Below are positions 1 through 6,481 of a DNA stretch of 8,296 nucleotides, one piece after another. Made by a program: the position numbers and the translations under genes. Location: NCBI GenBank assembly GCA_016782825.1, contig JADHXT010000138.1, forward strand, positions 1 through 8,296. The letters run 5' to 3'. The DNA is from Candidatus Brocadiia bacterium. GTDB lineage: Bacteria > Planctomycetota > PUPC01 > DSUN01. Under the pieces are notes generated by a model that ran no database searches, was not told the DNA's origin, and saw only the letters and a list, made by a program, of their open reading frames with translations. Each line of letters begins with the position of its first letter. Within the stretch, counting starts at the first letter, position 1.

Positions 1-8
1 CACCTTCA

Positions 9-38
9 GGCGGTTCGCCCACAACTGAGCGAACCGCC
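9..38. repeat. Perfect 10-bp inverted repeat (hairpin)
   Basis: GGCGGTTCGC at 9-18 is exactly complementary to GCGAACCGCC at 29-38, with a 10-nt loop at 19-28. No T-run follows on either strand, so it does not look like an intrinsic terminator. It would be the 5'-most helix of the structured RNA proposed for 1-270, or an independent REP-like palindrome. Confidence 0.85.
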
Positions 39-210
39 GTCAGGCAAGAACCACAGTGCAAGGGGGTCGAGGGTTCTGGCTCCGCAGATGACAAGATTGC
101 CTCATGTTCGCGGCTACGCGAACTCCTGATCCACGCTTCGCACGGAGACAGGTTCCCGACGTGCGCGAGGAATTGCGAAGCCCTGCCAGCAACGAAGCCG
201 TTCTTATGGG

Positions 211-267
211 TTTCGGTGAGCCCGTGCATCTCTGGCCAAAGCCTTGGCCACAAGAATCTCACCGAAA
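211..267. repeat. Nested double inverted repeat
   Basis: The outer arms TTTCGGTGAG (211-220) and CTCACCGAAA (258-267) pair perfectly over 10 bp. Inside them TGGCCAA (233-239) and TTGGCCA (244-250) pair perfectly over 7 bp around a 4-nt loop. The nested arrangement gives a long two-part stem-loop with an internal loop, as expected for a folded RNA domain rather than a simple operator palindrome. Confidence 0.8.
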
Positions 268-295
268 GCCTCAAGATGGCGGCTGAGTGCGGTGA

Positions 296-630
296 GAGGT
301 CCCTTTTGCCGAAGGCTCCGACCGTGGAGTCGTGGCGCCGTCCGCCTTGTTTTCAATCTATTTCCACGAAGCGCTGGTGCAGAGCGCGCTGGACGTGGCC
401 ACGTGGGATGAGCGCCTGGACAGCCTCTGGCACACTGAGCGGCTCTATGCGTGCCTGATGAGTTGGGGAGTAACCGGTTCGACAATCCCAACGCACGGTT
501 GGTGAGCTTCCAGGACTTCCGCACCGAGTTGGGCGGCCTTCGTGAGTCTTTGGCTGAGCTAGCGGGCCTGCACTTGACCGCTGACGCTGCCAGGGTGAGA
601 GGCCTCTCCAGCGGCTCAGTTCGTCCAGAA
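296..630 (+). pseudogene. Frame-broken coding relic, family not recognised
   Basis: Two adjacent plus-strand frames read like protein with strong G/C third-position bias, but neither makes a gene. In the frame of position 347, an open stretch from 296 has no ATG and includes residues HEALVQSALDVATWDERLDS; it stops at a TGA near 503-505. In the frame of position 451 the protein-like text continues (FQDFRTELGGLRESLAELAG) to about 630, then decays. A frame change between about 455 and 500 would join them. This fits a decayed gene fragment with one indel, perhaps left by an insertion event linked to the structured element upstream. No domain is recognised. The opposite-strand ORF at 204-644 is low-complexity and less protein-like. 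Frames in GC-rich DNA can look coding by chance, so confidence is low. Confidence 0.28.
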
Positions 631-729
631 GCATCCACGGGCATCGCTCGTGTCCCCCGCCTCTACGCGCTCCGCCGCCAATTCACATCTCTGCTCACAG
701 TTTGTCTGCCCCCGGCGGCTTTTCGCTGG
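631..729. other. Short non-coding stretch past the 3' end of the FGE-like gene
   Basis: Nothing gene-like is visible here. It separates the coding relic from the stop codon of the minus-strand FGE-like gene at 730. I see no GC hairpin followed by a T-run on the minus strand, so no intrinsic terminator can be assigned for that gene. Confidence 0.4.
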
Positions 730-3198
730 CTAACGCACCCGCTTCAACGCGAACGACTTGATGGCCAGCCCGTACTGCGGCGGCTGGGTGCGCGAGAACC
801 GCAGGGTGTTCTCGCCCTTCTCGAGGGTGAGCGTCACCGGCTTGGAGTCCTGCCAGTTCCCGACGGTGAAGGGCATCTCCATGGCGATCCCGGGCTTGGC
901 GTCATTCGCAGAGACGTTCAGTCGCTGTTCGTAATTGGCCGTGACCACCCGCGCGGTCAATGAGTACTTGCCCGCGCGCGGGGCGGTGATCTTGTACTCG
1001 AAGCGCGATTTCGTGCCTTGGCTCGGTCCGGTCGGGTCCTTCTTTGGGCTGTTTGCGTAGTAGTTCCGGGCATACGTGTCCGATATGCGCTCGCAGACGT
1101 TGCCGTATATGTCGTAGAGCCCCCACGGATTGGGCTTCTTCTCACCTACTGGATGCGACTTGCCACCCGCGTTGTCCTTGAACCAGGCATACTCCCCGAG
1201 CGGCGAGGGATCGTTGCCGAAGAACCATTTCGTGTCTTTGCCCGCGCGGGAGGCATATTCCCACTCGGCCTCGGTGGGAAGCCGCACGTCACGTCCGGTC
1301 TTTTCGGCGAGCTTCTCACAGAATGTCAACGCGTCAGGCGAGGCGACATTGTCAACCGGGCAGTTCGGGGCCTTGGTCGACCTGCTGGGGTTCGAGCCCA
1401 TGATGGCCTGGTACTGCGCCTGCGTCACCTCGTACCTGCCCAGATAGAACCCCCTGGTGAGCTTGACCTCGTGCTTCGGCACCTCGACACACTGGAACCT
1501 GCCATCGGTCTTGCTTTCGCCTCCCATCACGAACGTTCCGGGCTTGATGTAGACCAGCTCCATGGTCACGCCGTCACCCAGGTCGAACGTCAGTTCACGC
1601 GGGGCCCCGTTGCCGGTAGGCGTCACTGCTGCCCGGAGACCCCAGTTTTCGTATCTACCATAGCCTCCGCTGAGGAGGCGCCTCCCGGATGTGCATGCGT
1701 CGGCGTCGCCCTTCCACGTGCCGCCGCGCAGAACCGTTTGGCCCTGAGGGAAGAAACGCGGGAGGAAGATCTGCAGACCGCCGCCGAAGCTCTTCATGGC
1801 AAAGACCTCACGCGTGTTGCCGGACGGCTTGCTGTATGCGGCGGCCGGTATCGATATGACGCCGTCCTGGCCGTAGGTGATCTTCCTGTCCTCAGGTGTG
1901 ACCGGTGAGGCGATGACCTTCTCTGCTACCGTGGGTTCGTTGGCCTCGCCGAGGTCTTCGCCGAGTGCGCCGAGCGTTACGGCCTTTGCCTCCTTGATGG
2001 TCGTGCTCTGGGTGCGGAGCGCCACGCCGTTCCAGAAGGCGGGGGCGCCGTCGTGCTCCCCGTAGGTCCGCTTCTCTCCCATCACGTCGCCGGCCCACTG
2101 GGCACGCTTGACCTTCAGGTATGCCTTCGTGTTGCTGCGCGCCTGCGCAGTCGCGAGGAAATCGAGGTCCTTCTTGTAGCGCGTGCTGGTCCAACCGCAG
2201 CCCCAGCCTCCGCCCAGATTGACGACCCAGCCCTTGGGCGTCCAGTGCGCCAAGGCTCCGTGACCGCGACTGGGACGAGCAATGGTCGGGACCCCGAAGG
2301 CGCGCAGGATGAAGCGCCCGATGAACGCACGCCGGCCGCACACCCCGCCGTTCATGAGGATGTTCTGATATCTCTGCAACTCGGGCCTGTCGAACTTGAC
2401 GTTCCCTGACCCGTACTTGACATCGGTACTGACGATACTCACGTAGCGCCAACCGTAGTTCGAGTTGTAGATGTGGTCGGGCCGGAAGTTCCGGAGCATC
2501 TCGCGCCCCCAGGCGAGGGTCGCGTCCGGCTCGTCGCCGTTGACGACCATGCGCAGCTCCCAGGCGCTCAGGCGCTCGAACGCCGGATCCAGCTCGCCGT
2601 CCAGGTATGCCTTCTCGTAGTGAAGGTAGCGCTTCACCGGGTCTACTGTCTCAGGGCCATCGGCCTGGGCTGCGGGGTTCCTCTGCCCGATCGGTACAGC
2701 GTGCTCAAGACTGATGCCGAGCGCCAGCCGCTGCAGGATGCCCTTCGAGGCCTTCTTGCTCGCCTTCTGGATGTCGGTGTAGATCTTCATCGCCTGGCCG
2801 TACCTTGCCGGGCCATAGCCGCGCCCCTGTCGCTCGGCTTTGGCACCGTCCGCGACCAGCATCTGCTTCATGAGATCGGCGTCTGCCAGCATCTGCTCGA
2901 CCAGCGCTGCCTGCTCCTTTCCCTGCTGGGCGAACTCCGCCAGGCCCTGAGGCGTGGCCTCGAGCAGGACGACGTATTTCGCGAGCTTGGCGTCCAACGC
3001 GTCGCTTGCCAGGAACTTACTCACCGCACCGGCGCTCGCCGGGTCGTTCTGTGGGACCTTTGCAGTGAGTTCGGTACGCAGTTGGTTGAGCATGCCGGTG
3101 TACCGCTTGAGGAACTCCTGCTCTGTCGCTTCGTCAGCAGCGTGGACGCAAACGACCAAGGAGGCAAGTGAGATGAGGATGAGCAACCTGGATTTCAT
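730..3198 (-). CDS. Secreted transglutaminase-like / permuted FGE-sulfatase-domain hybrid protein
   Basis: This 822-residue protein starts at the ATG at 3198 rather than the in-frame ATG at 3255. Only the later start is preceded by AGGAG (6-nt spacer) and followed directly by a Sec signal peptide (residues 1-20, cut near VHA-A). Domains: a helical region 21-250; a transglutaminase-like core about 280-350, with Cys287 in GGVCGRRA, His313 or His318 in GHGALAHW, and Asn327 in the usual Asp place; a segment about 489-522 with RGGTW and NWGLR, resembling the C-terminal end of an FGE-sulfatase domain; an FGE-sulfatase core about 542-726 (GTFVMGG, YEVTQAQY, RLPTEAEWEYA, GLYDIYGNV); and a beta-sandwich-like, perhaps carbohydrate-binding, tail 731-822. 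In a catalytic FGE the RGGS segment follows the core and carries two copper-binding cysteines. Here it precedes the core and keeps only Cys502, so FGE activity is unlikely. A peptidase, transamidase or binding role outside the cytoplasm is inferred. It follows the sulfatase gene by 389 nt on the same strand. Confidence 0.82.
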   Translation of the reverse strand: MKSRLLILISLASLVVCVHAADEATEQEFLKRYTGMLNQLRTELTAKVPQNDPASAGAVSKFLASDALDAKLAKYVVLLEATPQGLAEFAQQGKEQAALVEQMLADADLMKQMLVADGAKAERQGRGYGPARYGQAMKIYTDIQKASKKASKGILQRLALGISLEHAVPIGQRNPAAQADGPETVDPVKRYLHYEKAYLDGELDPAFERLSAWELRMVVNGDEPDATLAWGREMLRNFRPDHIYNSNYGWRYVSIVSTDVKYGSGNVKFDRPELQRYQNILMNGGVCGRRAFIGRFILRAFGVPTIARPSRGHGALAHWTPKGWVVNLGGGWGCGWTSTRYKKDLDFLATAQARSNTKAYLKVKRAQWAGDVMGEKRTYGEHDGAPAFWNGVALRTQSTTIKEAKAVTLGALGEDLGEANEPTVAEKVIASPVTPEDRKITYGQDGVISIPAAAYSKPSGNTREVFAMKSFGGGLQIFLPRFFPQGQTVLRGGTWKGDADACTSGRRLLSGGYGRYENWGLRAAVTPTGNGAPRELTFDLGDGVTMELVYIKPGTFVMGGESKTDGRFQCVEVPKHEVKLTRGFYLGRYEVTQAQYQAIMGSNPSRSTKAPNCPVDNVASPDALTFCEKLAEKTGRDVRLPTEAEWEYASRAGKDTKWFFGNDPSPLGEYAWFKDNAGGKSHPVGEKKPNPWGLYDIYGNVCERISDTYARNYYANSPKKDPTGPSQGTKSRFEYKITAPRAGKYSLTARVVTANYEQRLNVSANDAKPGIAMEMPFTVGNWQDSKPVTLTLEKGENTLRFSRTQPPQYGLAIKSFALKRVR

Positions 3199-3587
3199 GT
3201 CAGACTCCTGATGATGAGATGTGATGTCTCGACTCCTTTTCTCCATTTCGGGCATGCCAACCTGCAGATGATGCCTGTCCCGGTTCAGGACGGCTTGGGT
3301 TCACTGCGTCCAGTACTGGTAACAGACACTCAACTTCCTGATGGAGTTCTCCGTGTTTCCGCCTTCGAGATCGTCATACTCCAATACCTTAACCGAGATT
3401 CGCCACTTGGCTCTGGCCGGCCCCGTTGGCCAGCCCTTCAGCTGACCTATTGTAGTCTCCTCCTCAGCACAGGCGCAAGTAAGCGAGCAAGTCTGCGCGC
3501 AGCGTGTCCCGCCACCCCTCCCACGCATTAACTCCACCCCACGCGTTAGGCGCGCCAGGAAATCCTGCCGCCCCAACGCGCGCGTGG
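3199..3587. other. Intergenic region between the sulfatase and FGE-like genes
   Basis: No convincing gene is seen in these 389 nt. A minus-strand ORF runs through it from inside the sulfatase gene, but it has no start or ribosome site of its own and its base use is not gene-like. A near-perfect direct repeat, CCCACGCATTA (3520-3530) and CCCACGCGTTA (3538-3548), is spaced 18 bp start to start and could be an operator or chance. The length leaves room for a separate promoter for the FGE-like gene, but I cannot point to clear -35/-10 boxes. The ribosome site AGGAG of that gene is at 3205-3209 (complement). Confidence 0.45.
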
Positions 3588-5240
3588 TCATCTCGCGTTC
3601 CGCTTGCCCCTCGGCCGCGGGGGCGGCGGGCCGGCCTGGGCGCGGAACTCGGCCTCCAGCGCGCGCCACTTCACCTCCATCGCCTTGGCGCGGTCGGGGT
3701 GGTTGCGCAGCAGGTTTGCCATCTCGCAGCGGTCGCTCGAGAGGTCGTAGAGCTCCCACGCATCGTTGTCCTCGCGGGCGGAGACCAGCTTCCAGTTGCC
3801 CTCGATAAGCGCGCGGTTACCCTCGTGATGGAAATAGAGGCGCTCGCGGGTCACCGCGCCGTCGCGCTCGAACGCCGGCACGATGCTCTTGCCCGGCAAC
3901 GGCGGCGCCTGCACCCCGTTCCATTCCTCCGACGCCTTGACGCCGGCCAGGTCCAGCAGCGTCGGCACGAAGTCAATCACGTGGCACTGGTCGTGGCGCA
4001 ACTCGCCCCTCGCCTTGATGCCCTTGGGCCAGTGGACGATCCACGGCGTGGCGATGCCACCCTCGTGCACCCAGATCTTGTGGCGGCGAAACGGCGCGTT
4101 CGACGCGCTCGCCCAGCCCGGGCCGATGCACAGGTACGACGGGCCCGAGCCGAGCGGCGCCTTGGCGTCGTGGCGGTCACCGCGGATGAGAATCGTTGCA
4201 TCCGCCCCATTGTCTGATAGGAAGAAGATCACCGTGTCGTCAAGCGCGCCCATCACGCGGACCTGCTCGATCACGCGGCCGACGTCGCGGTCAATCCTGT
4301 CCACCATCGCCGCGTGGACGGCCATCTTGGTGGCCTGGAACTGCTTCTGCGCGTCGGTGAGGTCCTTCCAGGGAATGGGGTGTTTCTCCTCGCCGGGGCC
4401 AAGCTCGTCGAGGAACTGCTTCTTGAAGTAGCGCGGGGTGAAGCCCGTCTCGAGCGGCGAGAGGGCGCAGTTCACGATGCCCATCTGGCGCAGACGCTTC
4501 CAGCGCGCCTCGCGGACGGTGTCCCAACCCGCCAGGTAGCGCTCGCGGTAGCGGGCGATGTCATCCTGGAACGCGTGGAGGGGGAAGTGGGGCGACGTGA
4601 AGGCGAGATAGCCGAAGAACGGTTTGTCGGTGTGCTTCTCGGCGTGCTCCGTGAGGCAGCGGATCATGTGATCGGCCATGTACGTCGTCGTGTAGTAGTC
4701 GCTGCCGAGCCTCACGGGCGGCAGCGGCTTGTCGTCCTCCTGATGAGTGCGGGGGTAGAAATGGCGGTCGTGGTCGTCCAGCTTGTAGGAGTGGTCGAAG
4801 CCGCCGTCGGCGCAGGGCTTCGGCGCGCCGTTCACGTGCCACTTGCCGCTGTGATAGCAGCGATAGCCCGCGGGCTTCAGATAGTGCGGCATCACCCGTG
4901 CCCACTGCGGCAGCCGCCCGCGCGGCGGGTCCATGCGCACCTGTTGCGCGTAGTAGCCTGTCATGATGCACGACCGCGTCGGCCAGCAGCGGCCGGTCGA
5001 GTAGCCGTGGGTGAACCGTACACCTCCCGCGGCCAGCTTATCGAGATTCGGCGTCTCGATCTCCCCGCCATAGCACCCGATATCCGAGAAGCCCATGTCG
5101 TCGGCGAGAATGATCAGCACATTCGGCGGCCTGGTTGCTGTGCCTTCGGGTGCGGCCATCGCATCGTTCCTCCTGAGCATTGCCAGACCCGCGAGCCCGG
5201 CCACCTTCAACATGTCGCGGCGAGTGAGTGCTTCGCTCAT
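3588..5240 (-). CDS. Tat-exported type I sulfatase (arylsulfatase family)
   Basis: This 550-residue protein hydrolyses sulfate esters, probably on a polysaccharide or glycan outside the cytoplasm; the substrate cannot be told from sequence. Residues 1-30 are a Tat signal (TRRDMLKVAG, then a hydrophobic run and an AMA-A cleavage site). The alkaline-phosphatase-fold active site is complete: Asp47-Asp48 (LADDMG), Cys85 in CWPTR (the residue turned to formylglycine; codon at 4986-4988), Arg89, Lys133 and His135 (GKWH), His218 (SPHFP), Asp343-Asn344 (SDNG) and Lys388 before HEGGIATP. Length is normal for the family. A proline/arginine-rich tail (538-550) looks unstructured. AGGGG lies 7 nt before the ATG. 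Cys85 needs an FGE or anaerobic maturase; the FGE-like neighbour is probably not that enzyme, so maturation is likely encoded elsewhere. Confidence 0.95.
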   Translation of the reverse strand: MSEALTRRDMLKVAGLAGLAMLRRNDAMAAPEGTATRPPNVLIILADDMGFSDIGCYGGEIETPNLDKLAAGGVRFTHGYSTGRCWPTRSCIMTGYYAQQVRMDPPRGRLPQWARVMPHYLKPAGYRCYHSGKWHVNGAPKPCADGGFDHSYKLDDHDRHFYPRTHQEDDKPLPPVRLGSDYYTTTYMADHMIRCLTEHAEKHTDKPFFGYLAFTSPHFPLHAFQDDIARYRERYLAGWDTVREARWKRLRQMGIVNCALSPLETGFTPRYFKKQFLDELGPGEEKHPIPWKDLTDAQKQFQATKMAVHAAMVDRIDRDVGRVIEQVRVMGALDDTVIFFLSDNGADATILIRGDRHDAKAPLGSGPSYLCIGPGWASASNAPFRRHKIWVHEGGIATPWIVHWPKGIKARGELRHDQCHVIDFVPTLLDLAGVKASEEWNGVQAPPLPGKSIVPAFERDGAVTRERLYFHHEGNRALIEGNWKLVSAREDNDAWELYDLSSDRCEMANLLRNHPDRAKAMEVKWRALEAEFRAQAGPPPPRPRGKRNAR

Positions 5241-5528
5241 CCCATGGCCCCTGAATAGCGCCGTTGTCCCATCCTCGAGCGAGACGAACTCCCCCCTCTT
5301 GTCATTCCGAGCTCGCCGAGGAGCCTTCCAGGGGAGCAGACTCCTGTCCCGGAGGGTTGGCCCTCGAACACAGGCGCCCCGTCAAAAGGTCCTTCGACAG
5401 ACTCAAGATCGCAGGAAAGGGCCGCGGGGTCAAGTGCGGGTAGCACTGTTGTGTGACGCCCATCTTGATCGCCATGAAAGAAGAGGAAGAGCGGCTCCCC
5501 AGAAAACGGGAAGCCACCATTGCCGCAT
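5241..5528. other. Intergenic region with remnants of dispersed repeats
   Basis: No gene is seen in these 288 nt. Two short stretches match the style of intergenic repeats spread through many environmental bacterial genomes: GTCATTCCGAGCTCGCCGAG at about 5302-5321 (GTCATTCCGAG-type) and CCTTCGACAGACTCAAGATC at 5391-5410 (CTTCGACAAGCTCA-type). The rest up to 5529 holds the element at 5458-5495 described separately. The sulfatase promoter should lie here but no clear boxes are visible. Confidence 0.5.
5458..5495 (-). repeat. 3' flanking element of the intact small-gene copy
   Basis: On the minus strand this begins GCCGCTCTTCCTCTTC about 33 nt after the stop codon of the small gene at 5529 and ends AAGATGGGC; the two ends can pair imperfectly (7 of 9). 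It aligns over about 38 nt with 6625-6661 beside the truncated copy, sharing 15 of 16 bases in the GA-rich part. The match suggests it belongs to the duplicated unit. It may be a 3' hairpin of the transcript. Confidence 0.5.
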
Positions 5529-5804
5529 CTACATCACCACTTCCTCTTCCACCTTGCTCCCGCTCTGAGCTGTCTCCTCTTCAATGATCTTCTCCGCAGC
5601 CTTGTTCAGGCAGTGGATCGCGAGGAAGATCTCGTTCCGACTGAAGCTCTGTGACGACTTCCACTCGCCGTCCTTGTCCTTGTAGCGCCTGCTGACCGAT
5701 GCCTTCAGCATCGTCTTGGCAGTGCCGTTCACCTGTATCTCGTTCTCCCACAACGCGCAGCTCACCTGACCTGCACGAAACCTAGCCATTGGTTGTTGGT
5801 TCAT
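5529..5804 (-). CDS. Small basic RAGQ-type protein, intact copy; function unknown
   Basis: This 91-residue protein is unrecognised by name. The start is taken at the ATG at 5804 (MNQQPMARFRAGQ), because AGAGG precedes it by 8-9 nt and the truncated paralogue starts at the same place; an earlier in-frame ATG at 5828 has no such support. Residues 7-55 (ARFRAGQ, ALWENEIQVNG, SRRYKDKDGEWKSSQSF) alternate like a beta-rich domain. Residues 56-77 look helical (EIFLAIHCLNKAAEKIIEEE) and the tail is acidic. The pattern of basic strands followed by one helix resembles small single-stranded nucleic-acid-binding folds such as PC4-like proteins, but that is a fold guess. It lies 110 nt downstream of the HTH gene on the same strand, behind a strong hairpin (5837-5870), and may share its transcript. 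Confidence 0.8.
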   Translation of the reverse strand: MNQQPMARFRAGQVSCALWENEIQVNGTAKTMLKASVSRRYKDKDGEWKSSQSFSRNEIFLAIHCLNKAAEKIIEEETAQSGSKVEEEVVM

Positions 5805-5836
5805 TCTTGGTACCTCTGGGGACATCATCTATTGTG

Positions 5837-5870
5837 ACGCCCCTCTTCTCACGAAGGGGAAGAGGGGCGT
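5837..5870 (-). promoter_or_regulatory. Conserved hairpin upstream of the intact small gene
   Basis: ACGCCCCTCTTC (5837-5848) and GAAGAGGGGCGT (5859-5870) form a perfect 12-bp stem with a 10-nt loop. In the minus-strand transcript the hairpin ends 32 nt before the ATG at 5804 and begins 44 nt after the stop of the HTH gene. The same 10-bp stem core, loop length and spacing recur upstream of the truncated copy. No T-run follows. It could be an mRNA processing or stability element, a translational control site, or a protein-binding palindrome. Confidence 0.75.
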
Positions 5871-5914
5871 TCCTTGCCATGCTCGTGGAAGACGTCTGTC
5901 TTGTGATGACCTGG

Positions 5915-6481
5915 TCACCGCCTCCGACGTTGCCTCTGACCCTGACCCGCCTTTGCCGTCCTCGTCCCTTTCTTGGCTTTCCCTTTCGCTGCCTTCCTCC
6001 TGACCTTCGTGCTCACCTTCTTCTCTGTCTGCTGCTCTGCCCCCGCGCTCTTCTCAGCCAGCATTCTCTTCACGTCACGTCTGCCGACCTTGCGGAGAGC
6101 GACCAGAGCCTCCTTGTTCTTTCCCTGTGGACGTGATCGCCCTCGTTCCCAGAAGGTTACTGACGCCGACGAGACGCCCACCAGAGAGGCAAGCTGAGAC
6201 TGGGTAAGCCCGAGACGTTCGCGCAGCTTCTTGACGAGCAGCGGCGAGAGCCTGGCAGCCTTGACCTCTGCCGGCGCAGCTTCGAGCTTCGCCTTCTGCG
6301 CCACCCTCTCGGCCTGGAGTTCCGCTCTCAGTTTGACCAATGGGGCGACCATCTTGCTCAGCCGGGAGACCTGCCGCCTCAGTTCTCGTACCTCCCGAGC
6401 CAGTGGCACGCAGACCGCCCGAATCTCCTTCTCCGCCAAGCGGACGATCTCCGACTTCACAGCCTGCTCGATCTTGCCCAT
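5915..6481 (-). CDS. Coiled-coil / XRE-type HTH protein with histone-like basic tail
   Basis: This 188-residue protein is a likely DNA-binding regulator or nucleoid-associated protein. The start at 6481 (MGKIEQAVK) has AGGAG 6 nt upstream and replaces the in-frame ATG at 6529, which has no ribosome site. Residues 2-66 form a charged, heptad-like helical region (EVRELRRQVSRLSKMVAPL), probably a dimerising coiled coil. Residues 79-135 hold an XRE-like HTH (LTQSQLASLVGVSSASVTFW, then ERGRSRP). Residues 144-188 are almost wholly Lys, Arg, Ala, Gly and Gln, ending in RQRRRR, like bacterial histone H1-type tails. Similar coiled-coil/HTH proteins are known to me from Planctomycetes. A sigma70-type promoter lies at 6550-6578. 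The gene sits between the two copies of the small RAGQ gene, all on one strand, which hints at a shared role. Confidence 0.85.
   Translation of the reverse strand: MGKIEQAVKSEIVRLAEKEIRAVCVPLAREVRELRRQVSRLSKMVAPLVKLRAELQAERVAQKAKLEAAPAEVKAARLSPLLVKKLRERLGLTQSQLASLVGVSSASVTFWERGRSRPQGKNKEALVALRKVGRRDVKRMLAEKSAGAEQQTEKKVSTKVRRKAAKGKAKKGTRTAKAGQGQRQRRRR

Larger units (their letters stand above)
1..270 (+). ncRNA. Candidate large structured RNA, possibly HEARO/omega-RNA-like
   Basis: This stretch carries no convincing ORF but has a dense set of perfect inverted repeats. They are GGCGGTTCGC 9-18 with 29-38 (10 bp, 10-nt loop); AGGCAA 42-47 with TTGCCT 97-102, enclosing GAACC 48-52 with GGTTC 72-76; GTTCGCG 106-112 with 117-123 (7 bp, 4-nt loop); GCTTCGCA 135-142 with 174-181 (8 bp); and TTTCGGTGAG 211-220 with 258-267 (10 bp), which encloses TGGCCAA 233-239 with 244-250 (7 bp, 4-nt loop). 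CTCCG 80-84 with CGGAG 143-147 could add a pseudoknot. A multi-stem RNA of 200-300 nt with pseudoknots, upstream of an ORF or alone, fits HEARO (the guide RNA of IscB nucleases). That family name rests on overall architecture and an impression of the AGAACC/GTGCAAGGG region, not on a model search. No iscB gene follows. The plus strand and both ends are inferred; the 5' end may lie outside the window. Confidence 0.42.

Noticed and set aside
204..644. Minus-strand ORF of 146 residues
   Set aside because: Its composition is Arg/Pro/Ala-rich and it crosses the inverted repeats of the structured element; the plus strand reads more like protein here.
1018..1908. Long plus-strand ORF of 296 residues
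   Set aside because: It is antisense to the well-supported FGE-like gene, has no recognisable domain and follows from the GC-rich codon use of the opposite strand.
3199..3255. Upstream ATG at 3255 as the start of the FGE-like protein
   Set aside because: It would put 19 polar residues before a clear signal peptide and has only a weak ribosome site; the ATG at 3198 has AGGAG at the right distance.
3301..3587. Minus-strand ORF reaching past the sulfatase stop, ending CYQYWTQ
   Set aside because: Most of it is a frame shadow of the sulfatase gene; the part beyond has no start, no ribosome site and no gene-like base use.
4314..5258. Long plus-strand ORF of 314 residues
   Set aside because: It is the antisense shadow of the sulfatase gene, whose active-site motifs are complete on the minus strand.
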